A DNA stretch of 64,000 nucleotides from Larix kaempferi (Eukaryota; Streptophyta; Pinopsida; Pinales; Pinaceae), in NCBI GenBank assembly GCA_027924585.1, contig BSBM01000442.1, positions 5,456,001 through 5,520,000 on the forward strand, given 5' to 3'. Under the pieces are notes generated by a model that was not told where the DNA came from, made no database searches, and saw only the letters and a program-made list of their open reading frames with translations. Positions 1 to 12,735 of this stretch are shown here, in pieces (position 1 is the first letter of the stretch; the number at the start of each line of letters is the position of its first letter). The translations under genes and the position numbers were made by a program.

Positions 1-2209
1 CCATAGAATAGTGTGGCAGAGTGCAAGAATAGAGCATTGAAGGAGATAGCTACCTACATGATGGAGGCTAAGTCCTTGTCTCCAAAACTATGGGTTGAAG
101 CCATTCATTGTGCAGCATATGTTCAGAACAAAGTACCACACAAATCCTTGGAAGGAAAGACTCCATTCGAGGCCTTGTATGGAGTACAAGCCTGATGTGT
201 CTCACCTCAGGGTGTTTGGTTCAAGAGCATGGGCTAGAATACCTCTAGAGAAAAGAAAGGCCTTGCAACCCCAAAGCAAGGAGTCCATCATGGTTGGATA
301 TGAAAAAGATGCAAAGGGATACAAGCTCTTTGACCCCTGGTCTCAAAATACTTTCATTGAGAAGAGTGTTCAGTTTGAAGAAGAGCCCATGCATGCAGCT
401 GACCAAGAAGAAGGGGAATGCTCAAACCCCCTACCCGAAGAGGATGTAAGTGATGATTCATTTTCTGATATTTATGATTCTGATGTTGAGGATGAAGATG
501 TTGACATGCATGCAGATCATGACCCTCCTACAAGGCCCAAGTGGGCTGATAAAACAATACAAGCAGCTGGTGAATCTACAGGTGATCCACAAGAACCTAG
601 GAAGACTAGATCACAGTTTCACAATGCATTGTCTTCTAGTGATCCAAATCTTCATGGGAGGTGTTTTCTTATGGTTGGATCTGATCCACAGTCATATGAA
701 GAATCATCACATGACCCAAGATGGAAAACATCCATGCAAGAAAAGATGAAGTCTCTCCATGACAATGAAACATGGGAGTTGGTCCCTCTTCCTTCCAAGA
801 GGAAACTAGTGCAATGCAAGTGGGTGTATAGGACCAAGATGGCTGCTGATGGATTTGATCTGAAGTATAAGGCCAGATTGGTATTTAAAGTCTTCTCTCA
901 ATTCCATGGAGTGGACTACACAGAGACATTCACACTTGTGGCAAAGATGGACTCAATCAGGCTATTTTTGGCCATTGCAGCTTCCAAGCGATGGGAGGTT
1001 CATCACATGGATGTGAAGAGTGCTTTTCTTCATGGGTATCTTAATGAGGAGATCTATATGCAGCAGCCCGAAGGTTTCAATCATGATCCTTCACTTGTTT
1101 GTAGATTGAAGAAGTCCCTCTATGGTCTCAAGCAAGCTCCAAGAGCTTGGTATGTCAAGATGGACAATTTTCAGATATCACAAGGTTTCAAAATATGCAA
1201 ATCTGATCCAAATGTCTATATGCAGCATATTAGTGACTTCATTTTGATTATTGTATTGTATGTTGATTACCTTTTTATCACGAGTAGTTGCATCAAAGAA
1301 CTAGGCTCAATTAAAGCTGCATTACACAGTGCATTTGCCATGTCTGGTCTAGGATTGTTGAAACAATTTCTTGGTTTGGAGATTGATCAATTTGACGATG
1401 GGATCAATGTTTCACAATCAAAGTATGCTTCAGATCTGCTACAGAAGTTCAAAATGGTTGAATGCAAGGCTACTAAGTTTCCCTTCCTTTCTGGGGTAAA
1501 GCTTCACGATTGGGGTTCCTCATCATTGGTGGACAGTTCACTGTATAGACAGCTAGTTGGGAGTTTGTGGTATCTCACTCACTCTCGACCACATTTGGCT
1601 TATGCAGTAGGTGTTTTTGCTAGGTACATGCAAGAGTCTCATGAGATCCATTGGAAGGCTGCCAAAAGGATCTCGCATTATGTGCAAGGAACCAAACAGT
1701 TTGGGATAAACTATGCAGTTGGTTCATCACTTGAACAAGTTGGTTTTACTTATTCAGATTGGGCTAGAGATAGCACTGACTGGAAGTCCACTTCTGGTTA
1801 TGTATTTATGCTTGCACATGGTCCCATTTGTTGGTCTAGCAAGAATCATCACACTATTTCCTTATCATCAACTGAGGCCGAATATAGGGGAGCAGTGAAT
1901 GCAGCTACTACACAATGTGTGTGGTTGCAAGGTATTCTTAGAGAGTTTGGCTTTGCATTTGATTCACCCACAGTCATTTGGTGTGATAATCAAAGTGCAA
2001 TCAAGATCTCCACTGATCCAGTACAAAGACAGAGGGCCAAGCACATAGAGATCCACATGCACTACATTAGAGGCTTGGTGCATGACCAGATTATTTCCTT
2101 GCAGTATTTCCCATCTGCTGAGCAAATTGTTGATATCTTTACCAAGAGTTTCATTGAGAAGACCTTTCCCTACCTTAGATCGCTCCTTAGGGTGGGTGGT
2201 GCATGGTGA
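1..2209 (+). pseudogene. Ty1/copia pol, 3' part (integrase end, RT, RNase H)
   Basis: Copia polyproteins encode gag, protease, integrase, reverse transcriptase and RNase H. Seen here are the integrase C-terminal region up to about 190 and then a frame change near 178-190. The rest runs in one frame: RT at about 720-1500 (DVKSAFLHG, YGLKQAPRAW) and RNase H at about 1540-2200 (LSSTEAEYRGA, WCDNQSA), with the stop at 2207-2209. The RT active-site box reads YVDY at 1259-1270 instead of YVDD, losing the second catalytic aspartate. The 5' part lies outside the window. The family differs from the copia copies at 3-9 kb and 32-36 kb. The copy is inactive. Confidence 0.9.
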
Positions 2210-3150
2210 AGACTGGTACTTTTTCCAGATTTTGTTTCATGTTCATTTTAGAGGGGAGATTTTATTTCCCATGTGGTTTTCCTCCTTACCTTGGTTACAT
2301 GGACTAATAAAAATTGTTGTAAGAGGTGACTTGAGCCTTAGTTGCCAAGGCCTCATTTTTGTTTTGGCTACATAAGTCTAGCTTAAGGGGGGGTCTTAGA
2401 ACATTATTACACCTAGGACCATAGTCCCATAAGATATTTTGGTGATTAGTTGGTCTAAAACATGTTTAATAATGAATATCCAAGGTTGTTAGGCATTTAT
2501 GACACATTCCACTACCTAAGTGCCCAGTTTTGGTCAAACAGGAAGTTAGGCGCCCTCATTTATTGCCACCCACCTCATTTATTACTACTACTTGGTTGAG
2601 GCACGCCCTTATCCCCTGTTTTGTGGATCTGATTTTGACCTGAGGCACCCATGCATTGAATGTGGCCATTTTTCCCCCTCGGCATTTTTGGCCTATCCTT
2701 GGCCACCTACACTCCACCAAATCCTCCACCACTCATGTGCTATCATCATTAATGCCTTCCCATGCCATCTCAACGTTCAGATTAGGAATTCGTGACTGTT
2801 TGAGGTGATTTTGGAACCTATCGGTCAACCTAGGGGGGTTTGAGGTCCAATGTAAGCTAGCCACTTGTAGCTCATTCTGATGCCTCCAAAGGCTCACGAT
2901 TTTTCCCAAATGTAATATAATGGTAATCACAACTGATTTCTGGGTTGGACATTAATAAAATAACCTACTATTTGATCATTTGTGTCTATATTGTGCTTCT
3001 ATAACATTGTTTTCTGCATACTTAGTCAAATTTCTTAATTGTGAGGATATCCTTAGCTAGTAGACCCTACTGTGAGTTGAATTTCACAATATTCTTATTG
3101 TATTTGTCTTGCATTTGATCATGTAAAAACCCTAAAAGAAAAAAAGTTAT
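2210..3150 (+). repeat. 3' end and probable 3' LTR remnant of the first copia element
   Basis: After the pol stop comes about 180 bp of non-coding DNA and then a polypurine tract (AAGGGGGGG, about 2384-2393), the usual site just before a 3' LTR. Sequence from about 2395 is therefore probably LTR. I could not fix its right end because no matching copy is in the window, and short open frames here look like chance. Confidence 0.45.
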
Positions 3151-3167
3151 ATTGTACTTGTAAAATA

Positions 3168-3667
3168 TGTAATGTCGGCTCAAGAAGATTCCAGAAGAAA
3201 TAATAAACAAACAATATTATGTTGCTCCCTAGACAAGTCATCCCAGCCAAGTAGACAAGTTAGCCCAACAGTGAAAAAGGTCACCCAGGATGAGTATAGA
3301 TAGGGTGTGGCACCTCCTCATTTGTACACCAAGCAACTGAAGTGAGATCTGCTCCACAAGTGCGCATAGGAGAGTAGTTGCAGTTGGAGGAAGCTTATAT
3401 TTTGGGTTTTATCTTATCTTGTCTTTGTATCTTCTATTATTGGGGCATCTTTGTATGAGAGAGCTTTAGTTCTATGTGTATTGACATTGTAATGTGTTGA
3501 CAAATCTATACTAAGAAGTTATGTTGGGTTTTTCCCGTGAAAGGGTTTTCCCAGGATAAATCTTTGTGTCTATTGTTGAATGTATTTCTTTCAATGATCC
3601 TTATGCATGGAATATGATAAATTGAATGAAATTCTAACATAATTGCTCTTAAGTAGAAATTCTAACA
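3168..3667 (+). repeat. 5' LTR-like region of copia element
   Basis: It ends TTCTAACA directly before the primer site. Its body (GACAAGT, AAAAAGGTCAC, CCTCCTCATTTG) matches the solo LTR at 59622-60102 in reverse orientation. The left boundary is not clear. A 12-bp block GAAATTCTAACA is repeated just before the end (3632-3643 and 3656-3667). Confidence 0.6.
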
Positions 3668-3679
3668 TGGTATCATAGC
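3668..3679 (+). other. Primer binding site (initiator tRNA-Met type)
   Basis: TGGTATCATAGC directly follows the LTR end. It differs by one base from TGGTATCAGAGC, the complement of the 3' end of plant initiator tRNA-Met used by most plant copia elements. Confidence 0.75.
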
Positions 3680-4065
3680 AAGATAGAAAGAAAGTATTGT
3701 GATAGTTCTTTGCGACACTTTGCAGATGCAACTGCTGGAGATTATGGATTCTTGCTTCTAGCCCTTCCATCCACACATCAAGCTCGATATTAGCATTCTT
3801 GAACTCACCCTAGGAGGGTGATCTGTGGAGTCAGATCTCAAATCTAAAGTTTTTCAATTTTGACCTAAATTCTGCATAAATTGCAAAAATTGCAGAAATT
3901 AGGGTTACCAGTTTTTGCCTATTATATCCATAGATCTGAGTGAAAAGAGGGTTTTCTCAACTCGCCTTGGAAGGTTGCATCTTTCCAGTGGATCATATTC
4001 TCCATTGAATAACTTTCAATTTTGACCCTCCTCCTTCCAGGGTTTCTAGAACCAGATTTGGCAAG

Positions 4066-4656
4066 ATGGCAAACAACACCCAGCTTGATGAGAAGCTTGA
4101 AGGGGTTGATAACTTTAGAGCATGGAAGTATAGGATGCTCCTCATCCTAGAAGAAAATGACTTGGAAAAGTGTGATTGAAGAAGAGGTTGCAGAACCAAA
4201 GGGAGATGAGGCTAAGGCAAGTCACAAGAAGAACGTGATCAAAGTAAAGAAAACCATTGCAGATTCTATTAAGGAACACTTGATCCCTCATGTATCATAT
4301 TTGAATACTCCAAAACAAATGTCTGATGCTTTGACCCGATTATATGAAGGCAAGAACATCAACCGAAAGATGGCCCTGAGAACTCAACTTAAGAATGTGA
4401 AGATGCAGGAGGAAGAATCCATTTAATCCTACTTCACAAGAGTATCTCGAATCAAGAATACCTTGAAGGTATTGGAGACATGGTTGAGGAAGCAGAAGTA
4501 GTGGTGACTACTTTGAATGGTCTCCTAAGGTCTTGGGAATATTTCATCCGGGGAATAGGTTCTAGAAAGAAGTTAACAAAGTTCAGTAGACTATGGGAAG
4601 AATGTACACAAGAAAAAACTAGATTGGTAGCAAGAGAAGAAAAGTTAGGTAATGAT
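4066..4656 (+). pseudogene. Copia gag, broken
   Basis: The ATG at 4066 begins a gag frame (LDEKLEGVDNFRAWKYR) of the copia UBN2-like gag type. It shifts frame near 4160, continues to about 4425, stops, and resumes to about 4650 (LWEECTQEKTRLVAREEK). The frame is then interrupted by the solo LTR at 4657. Similarity to the minus-strand gag at 34.95-35.68 kb supports the call. Confidence 0.8.
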
Positions 4657-5858
4657 TGTTAATTTTATCCAGAGATCACTACTCCCTCTAGATAGCCCTC
4701 AGATATCAAGCGGTTTGAGTCTCTATAAATCAATAATACAATAAATATTTAAGAATCAAATGCTATAGATCTCTCAACACTTAAACAATAAAAACTCAAT
4801 CAATCACACAACACTGGATGTACCCTGGAAACCCCAAACAGGGAAAACCAGCTATATGTGGGGCTTTCTTCTATCTCGAGCCCAGAGCAATATAAGAAGA
4901 AAACAAGTACATACAATGTTACCTCAGATGTAACAACCAAACCTGACTGGGTCAAAACCCTAGATATGCATGCAACAACTGATGCATGCATTGAAGGAAT
5001 GTGTCATAATCTGTCAATTGGATTTGGATCTGTCTACAGGTAACTTTATATGTATTGTCTCTCCTACTGCACTGCTCTGATATGCTCTGCTGCGGAAGAA
5101 GGCCAACTGCTCAACTTGGTGAATGTGCCCTCCCTCTGCATGGAAAAGTGTGCCCTCCCTTTGGATGTCAAATGCTCATACAGAATCATATCTCAATAGA
5201 TCTGAGCTCTAATTGTCACAGACTTTCCTCAAACACCAGGGAAAGGATACTCCCAAAGTCTCAGCTGCTCAATCGGATCCAGAACGAGCTCTTCTCCCCT
5301 TTGGAAATGCACCCCTCTCCCTCTCTGGAAAATGTCCTCCTCAATCTCTGCAGTAACCACTCTGATGAACTCTCTTAGTCCAGAGAACTGGGCGCCAAGT
5401 GCCTCTGGACAAGTGGTGTCTGATCCAGCTCAGATCACACCACTCTCCCTCCTACGGGGGCTTCTCTCTCTCTTGGAAAGTCGCCCTGCATGCACTAATG
5501 TGCCCTCCTCACTCTTGATTGATCTCTCTCAGATAAGGCAACTGAGCTACCTCATCTGAGGACCTCCTGCCTCTATATATAATCTCACTGAGCAATTAGG
5601 TTTACCAAAAACCTAATATCTGTGCATGCAAAAAGTTACTTTTGCATGCATCTTTTAATTAATAACTGTACATGCAAATCTCATGCATGCATGAGGCAAG
5701 ATACCCCGGAAGGTCCGCATGTATCTACCAATTGATTCATGCCACTAAGTAGAGTGCATCTCACCTTCTACTCCATCATTATGCCTATACTATTGTTGTA
5801 CCTCCATGCAAGGCATCTGAATCATGGAGGGCATCCCGAGATACCACTATCTATAGCA
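4657..5858 (-). repeat. Solo LTR, 1202 bp, in copia gag
   Basis: It begins TGTTAATT and ends TATAGCA, with an exact 5-bp target duplication ATGAT (4652-4656 and 5859-5863). Removing it rejoins the host gag sequence. TATATATAG on the minus strand near 5575 and the likeness of its left part to the 3' ends of copia LTRs suggest minus orientation. It has no coding capacity; the short open frames inside are chance. Confidence 0.85.
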
Positions 5859-6772
5859 ATGATGAAGATCAAGCACTAGCAACACACAAAGAAGGAAAAG
5901 ATCAGAAAAGAAGTTCATCCTTCAAATAAGTCTCAAAAGTTTCAGAAGTGTAAAAAGGCTCAAAGGGATTACACAAACTTTAGATGCTACAGCTGCCAGA
6001 AGATAGGACATATTGCAAGAAATTATCCTCAAATAAGAGATCAAATCATGAAGGGAAACAATAAGAGACATCATGCTCATGTTGCAGAAGATGATGAATC
6101 TGTTCAGAAGAAAGCTAGAGAAGATGATTCAGATGAAGAATGTGTGTTGATATCAAATCTTACAGGGATAGTCACTCATGGAAGTGACACATGGCTTGTT
6201 GATAGTGGCACATGATTAGTTACAAGAATTCTCTCACAAGTTTGGTTTAAAAGGATTCACCTCATAAAGTGAAGCTTGGAGATGATTATCAGTGTCTTAT
6301 TAAAGGAGTAGGATAATCCTCCTACATGTTCGATTCTGGAACGTCTATGAAGATGAAGGATGTGTTATATGTACCTGGTTTGAAGAAGAATCTTCTATCC
6401 ATTTCAGCATTGGATATGAAAGGATTCAGAGTTTCCTTCGTGGATGGAGAAGTTCTCATGTGGCCAAAAGGAAAGGCCATTGATGATGCAATTGTGATTG
6501 GTATTAAAGAAGGAGGACCATACAAGTTGAAGGGACATTCAGATTCAACTCTAGCACATAGTATCGTGAATCCAAGTGAACTATGGCATAGAAGACTTGC
6601 TCACTTGAACTACAAAGCATTGCCGATACTGAGCAAGGTGATAACAGGTTTGCTAGAGATCCAGGTAGATCATGATGGCATTTGCAAAGGATGTGCACAA
6701 GGAAAGAATGTGAAGAGCCTGTTTCCAAGCAGTGACAACAAAGCCAAAGGAGATCTTGGATCTAGTGAATGA
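5859..6772 (+). pseudogene. Copia zinc knuckle, protease and pre-integrase remnants
   Basis: At about 5978-6030 a zinc knuckle reads CYSCQKIGHIARNY, where the last cysteine of CX2CX4HX4C is tyrosine. At about 6190-6215 the protease motif LVDSGT runs into a stop. At 6326-6772 a frame covers the gag-pre-integrase domain (LYVPGLKKNLLSIS, LWHRRLAHLNY, CKGCAQGK). The integrase catalytic core that should follow is absent. It is nonfunctional. Confidence 0.8.
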
Positions 6773-7600
6773 GGACCAAGGATGAAGACTTCAGCAAGTT
6801 CCAGACTAAACGAAGAAGAAGATCAAGGTCTTCAGAATCAGACGATGGAGCAGAGTATGCTTCCAGAAACTCCAATGACTTCTGCAAGGAGACAGAAATC
6901 AAGAGGGAGCCTACAAAACACATGAAATATAAGTACTTACAATCATTTGAGCTATTCCTTAAATTCCTGAGTATTTTGAAGGATATTGTTCATAACAGTT
7001 ATATGTAGATCTGTGATACAGTTTTCTTTTATGCATTTATATATGATTGAGATTGACTAGCAATAGGCTCATGTAGTACAAGTTGTATTGGGTAAGTATC
7101 TTATAGTGTTGCAAAACATCCCATGAGCCCTTGATGGAGCTAGTATAGGATGAAACCTCTTTTCTAACATACTAAGAGCAGTGCACGCTATGGATAGTGT
7201 GTTCTGGTGAACATGGAAAGCACCCAGATAGTTACCATATGTGTTTGGGAAATGGATGGGTGTTGTGTTGAAGCATTGGCAAAGATGCATTGGCTACATG
7301 ATTGTGTGCATTATGCATAAGAAGTTGTCATTGCATTGAATTGATTGATTAGTATGCAATGTTGCTAACTATCTGACTAAATTTGACTTGAAGGAAAGAC
7401 CATATTCCATGGCCTACAAGAGAAGGATGATGAGACTTGTTCCAAAAAACAAGTGATGGATGTGAAGTCAACCAGGATATAGATTCTAAGAGAGCAAAAG
7501 ACCTCGACCATACTCTTGCTACGTGGCACTACTATGTGAAATCATTGATGCAAAGCCTTACAATTATGAAGAAGCAGCCGATAAGAAAGTATGAAAGGAT
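6773..7600. other. Interval with no recognisable gene, inside copia element
   Basis: This interval replaces the integrase core of the copia element. I see no coding domain, only low-grade sequence with chance open frames; at about 7436-7600 there may be degraded polyprotein linker before RT. Confidence 0.5.
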
Positions 7601-7603
7601 GCC

Positions 7604-8330
7604 ATGGTCGAGGAATACCAGTCCATTATGAAGAATGATGTTTGGGATGTAGTTTCGAGACTTAAAGGGAAGTCAGTGGTGACTTCCAAATGGATCCACA
7701 AGACAAAGCATGGAGTAGATGGCAATGTCGAGAAGTACAAGGCAAGGTTAGTGGCTCACAGAATAGATTATGAGAAGACATTTGCTCCTATGGCTAGAGT
7801 CACTTCGATTAGAACTATACTTATGATAGCTGAGTGATGAAATGGAAGCTACATCAGATGGACATAAAGACAACTTTTATGAATGGTGTAGTGGAAGAGG
7901 AATTGTACGTGGAACAACCACAAGGATTCGAGACACATGACAAGTAGACACATGTGTGTAGATTGAAAAGGGCTTTGTATGGACTAAAGCAGGAACCCAG
8001 GATGTGGGGACGAGAAGCTCATTACAGCTTGTTCGGATAGTTGTGAGGAAGTATGGCTACAGAAGCTGATGTCATATTTGTTTGATCTCCAACTCGAGGC
8101 GACTTGTATCTTTTGTGACAACCAGAGTTGCGTGAAGTTGTCTGAGAACCCGGTGTTCCATGACAAGTCAAAGCATATTGAGATCAAGTACCACTATATC
8201 TGGGATATGGTGCAGAGAGGAGCAGTGAAGCTCCAGTATGTGGCGAAAAACGAGTAGATATTCGATGTGGTGACCAAGTTGTTAGCCAGAGTGAAGTTTG
8301 AATACTTCAGAGAGAGGCTTGGTGTTATCC
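7604..8330 (+). pseudogene. Copia RT and RNase H remnants
   Basis: RT start (WIHKTKHGVDGNVEKYKARL, FAPMARVTSIRT) is followed by a stop near 7834. Another RT piece follows (MDIKTTFMNGVVEEELYVEQ, LKRALYGLKQ, about 7850-7990). The sequence then jumps directly to RNase H (TCIFCDNQSCVKLSENPVFH, 8101-8160), so the YVDD palm region and half of RNase H are deleted. Several stops are present. Confidence 0.8.
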
Positions 8331-8390
8331 AGATCAAGGTTTCTCGAAAGAGGGAGTATTGAGACCGGAAGACGCAGACGCACTAGAGTT

Positions 8391-8700
8391 GGTTCTCGCA
8401 TGGTGGAAGACACAGGTGGTCCTTGGGACGTAATGCACCTGGGGTGCTCCTGGATGTACTCCCATGCTGGAGACGCTAAGAGGTCCACCAATCACAAAGA
8501 CACTTTGTGTGCGCCTATGCTGGTTCTCGCATGGTGGAAGACGCAAGTGGTCCTTGGGACGTAATGCACCTGGGGTGCTCCTGGATGTGCTCCCATGCTG
8601 GTAGATGCGGGCTGACCATTGAGAGACGTAATGCACCTAGGGTGCTCATGGGTTGTACCCAGTAGGTGGGAGACGCAGGTGGTCTGTTGGACATGAGGTG
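8391..8700 (+). repeat. Tandem repeat, about 131-bp period, 2.3 copies
   Basis: GGTTCTCGCATGGTGGAAGA recurs at 8391 and 8522, and GACGTAATGCACCT recurs three times (about 8427, 8558 and 8624). It lies in the non-coding 3' region of the copia element, before the polypurine tract. Overlapping frames on both strands reflect the repeat and are not genes. Confidence 0.8.
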
Positions 8701-9104
8701 TGCATCTGGGTTGTGCTCCGTGTGTGATGATGAGATGATCTGGATACGATGAGATGATAGTAGGAAACGCAAGTGATTGTTGTGGCAATGGAATGTATGG
8801 TCTCGGGTTGTACCTACTTGATGGCTTGCTCATGGAGATGATGAAGACTTAAATGAGAGCTAGGCCTACATCCAACATGAAAAAGGGTTGGCTATGTAGA
8901 AATTCTTATGACAGATAGATTCGAGAGATGCCACTAATCAATGATCAACGAGATGAGGATTACTGCAGCAACGACGATAATGATCCAGTGTTGATGATGA
9001 TGATACAGCATTGATGATGATCCAGCGATGATGATGTTGTCCAGAATTTGTGTCTAGAATGATTATGACTGTGGCGAGAGAATACCTTCCTAGTTAAGAG
9101 GGAG

Positions 9105-9694
9105 TGTTGCTGTAAATGTAACTTCGAAAGATATTCAATTGTATTTTATATTTATATTATTATTGTATTTTACTCGTACCTCCGATGGAGATGTTTTTCC
9201 TCTGTGTAGGGATGTCATTATTATGTTTGGTCATGCAAGGTCACTGAGGTAAAACCTCCATTGTAAGTCAGGGCATTAGATCCCCTAAAGTCAAATGTAA
9301 AATGCATTATTGAGTCTCCATAGGACAATTCGGCCCAGTTAGGTTAGTGAGGTCGACCCCATTAGAAAAAAGGTCACCCCTAACATAAAGTATAAATAGA
9401 GAGCTTTCTCTTTCATTTGGACACACCACTCACTCACTCAAGTTCGCATAAGCAGAGAGAGAAGACAAGTTCGTTGGAGAAGAAAGAGAGAGATTTGCAG
9501 AAGACATCTTATAATTGGGTTTTCCATTTTGCTTGATATTGTATTAGTGACGAATCTATCCTTGAGGAAGTTGCAGGGTTTTCTCCTTTATGGTTTCCTC
9601 GAGGAAAACTATTGTGTCTATTGTATTTTATTGTGCTTGCTTTTCTTTCAGTTAAAGATCCTAGTTAAATTGAATTAAAGTGCAAACTCTAACA
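9105..9694 (+). repeat. Copia 3' LTR, 590 bp
   Basis: It follows the purine tract AAGAGGGAG (9096-9104), starts TGTTGCTG and ends CTCTAACA. TATAAATAG lies at about 9391. Much of it aligns with the LTR at 36283-36780 (minus) and with the solo LTR at 56710-57277. The following 5 bases GTGGG should be the target duplication, but I could not find the partner at the left end. Confidence 0.75.
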
Positions 9695-10339
9695 GTGGGA
9701 ACCAATTCAAGGTTCCAATCATTGGTTTAGGCATGGCTAGGATTCCTTTAGTGGATTAAAACACTCACTCCATTTGCTCTTGTTCTATTTCTAATTTCAT
9801 TCCTCTTTGATAGGGTTTTGAGTGGATTTTTTTTTAGTTGTTAATGAGCAAATTTGTTAGATCTTGGAGGGGAGATTGAAGGTTGTTGTTTGTGAGAACT
9901 TGAAAGGGAGATTGAAGGCTACCACAGTGTTGGACACAATGGCCACACTGAGAGGGGTGAATCGGTGTGTAAGCAATTCAACTTCTTTTCTCACTTCTAC
10001 CAATCAAGCAGAGTTTATCAATGCATCATGCTACTAAGTACATCATCATTACATAAGCATCCATCCACTAACCAACAATGAATCATAAGCATGTTATCAA
10101 CATAGAATCAAACACATTACAAGACAGTATTTGTATAATAAACTTTATTTATATTTTCATATGATGTACAACGGAAGACTACAATCTTCGTGATTACAAT
10201 CAGCACCAACTGATAAGAAGAGCACCAACTCTCAATCCAAGACCCAACTTGGTTTTTCTTAGATCCAACTAAGAAAGGTTTGAGGAGTCCAATCCTCAAG
10301 TGCAAGATTCTACTTGCAAGCTTGATGCCAATCTCTGAT

Positions 10340-11270
10340 TGTCATCAATCTGTTGCTCAACCATCTCTGCTCTGCTCATCACCCATGTCAAGTCTACTCA
10401 TCACTTTTTGCAATCTACTAATCACTGTTGGTCAATCTTCTCTGCTCATCAACTTTGCTCATCACTGCTGGTCAATCACTCTTTATTTGTTCAATCTGGT
10501 CATCAACACCTGCTCTTCATTAACCATGTCAAGTATGCTCAAGCATCATCATCATCAACAAGTCATCATCATCAAGTATACATGGAGTACATCATCATAG
10601 TTTACCGTATCTTCAAGTAGCATTATCATCGTCATCATTAAGTGTATATATCATAGTGCATAGAAATGCATCATCAACATAGTGTGTACATCAAGTATCA
10701 TCATATCATCATCTTGTAAAATGCATTATTGTACTAAACCACTGTATATATGCCACTGTATGCAATACCATCATCATACTACAGTGCATCATCAAGATAG
10801 GCATCACATCATAGGGTTTGTTTCATCACATATCTTCACACATCACTGTTTATTACTTGTGCATCATCATAAACATCATACATTTGTACACCATTGTTCA
10901 CACATCATTGTGCATACCTTGTACATGACTATAAATATATCATTGTGTTTAACTTCATATCATCACAATCATCACACACCACTTGTACTGTATATGTATT
11001 ATCACTGTATCACAAATACTGTATCACAAATACTTTATTCACAAACACTTCTTGCACCACTGTATGTAACACTGCATAAGTCACAATACTGTACTATATA
11101 TAGCATCATATCAACATCATTGTTTTGTGCATGCCACTGTATGTATTGGAACTTTCATCATCATCAAACATAGGAGTGCATCATCACTGAGTATTTGTCA
11201 TCACATCATCATAATAGAATGTATCACTGTATACTCATCACATCATCAAGCAACTGGGTGTAATTTCTGA
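10340..11270. repeat. Low-complexity CATCAT/CACTGT-rich DNA
   Basis: Dense irregular ATCATCA, CACTGTA and TCACA words over about 0.9 kb. The frames through it (Ser/His-rich) are low-complexity artefacts. A similar CATCAT-rich segment occurs in the related LTR at about 16.4-16.9 kb. Confidence 0.75.
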
Positions 11271-12735
11271 GTTAGCATACATACCATATCATTTCTATGT
11301 ATATCACCACTTTGCAAACTAAGATAAGATATAGTCCAGATTTATGTTGAGAGGAGAGCCCTAAATTCTGAAGCAGCACGAGTTAGCAGAGAGGAGACAA
11401 CACAAAATGCAGCAACCCAAGTTTACAGAAGATACAGTCTGAAATTGCAGCAACTCAGGTTTACAGAAGTGACAGTCTGAAATTGCAGAGACAATCCGAA
11501 TTTTACATGAGGCAAAACAGTCTGAAAACAATGCAGAGACAGTCCGAATTTCTGTCAAAAATCAGTCTCCTACACCAACAAAAATTTTCCTCAGAAGGGG
11601 GCCGAATTTCAGAGCACATCTTCCTCAAAAACTTGTTCAAGAATGAAACAAAAACGTCGTATTTATAGTGGTATTTTTAATTTAATTTTTATTTGAGCCG
11701 ACCTTGCCATATATAAATATATTCATTTTTTATTTTTTATTTAAAAAAAAGGCTTCCTTTAGCTGGCCGACTTCAAGTTGAGATGGGATTTTAATTTCAA
11801 TTAAATCCTTTAATTTTGGGGTTGTTGGCAGCCGGCCTTAAATCATGTTTCAAATACTTATTTATGCTTGTTTTACTTATGTCTTCAACATGGTAGATGA
11901 CCACGGTATGGGTCATTTGACCTTCCAATTTACTTCTTTTGACTGGGCTGCCATATGCCAAATGTAAGTGGGTTACTATGTTCATGTGTAACCAAATCTA
12001 AGGATATGACCATTCCAACACACCACCATGTGTGTGAGTGTGCTCCTTCATGTAAATCTTCAAGTGTTAGGGGTACAAGGGCATCGTTACCACCATCTCA
12101 TCCATACATACAAGAGTGTGACAGCATTACCATCATAATGGTAACAAGGACCATCAGGCTACCAAGTGTGTGGGCTCCATGACCCCATCAGCAACACACA
12201 ACCATTTGAAAGGGTTTTAGGGTTTGTTCACAAGCCATCAAGGTCACCATAAGTCATCTTCAATATCTTAGGGTATGCTCCACCTTTGTCCACAAATAAC
12301 TTAGGTCACCAAAATGTTTGCCATTTTATTTTGTCACACAACCCCTTCCAAGTCAACCTTAGGGTTTGTTGTATTCGAACAAGTTCCCAAAAGCAAGGAT
12401 GTCCTCATTATCAAGCCATTAGGGCTTCCAAGGGCATGCCATGACAAGGTGCCATCATACCATCAAATAAGTGGGTGCAAGGTCTTCCTTATGTCCTAGG
12501 ACCATCCCCAAGGGTTCCAAGGCTTGTCAAGGACCATACAAGGTCATCATCATTATATAAGAGCTCCATGACCCCAACAAGGGTTGCAAGGTCATCAAAC
12601 CACTTAGTGTGGGTCCAAGGACTTCTTCAGGACTTCTTCATCAAGCAAGGGGCTTCATAGGCTTTTTTAACCACCTCAACCACACCAGGAGACCCCAAGG
12701 GTCAAGATCCATCATGATATCACCTGTGGGGTAGC

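Larger units (their letters stand above)
3150..9694 (+). mobile_element. Decayed copia element with internal deletions
   Basis: Order: 5' LTR-like region, primer binding site, gag, solo-LTR insertion, zinc knuckle, protease, pre-integrase domain, a gap where integrase should be, RT and RNase H fragments, polypurine tract, and a complete 3' LTR (9105-9694). Coding parts match the minus-strand copia at 31.7-36.8 kb in order and motif. Integrase and much of RT are deleted. The two ends resemble different LTR subfamilies, so it may be a composite of two insertions. Confidence 0.75.

Noticed and set aside
8282-8833. Frames on both strands up to 113 codons
   Set aside because: They arise from the 131-bp tandem repeat and share repeated peptide segments; nothing suggests a gene.
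10280-11173. Several Ser/His/Cys-rich frames up to 163 codons
   Set aside because: They are translations of CATCAT/CACTGT low-complexity DNA in an LTR-like unit.
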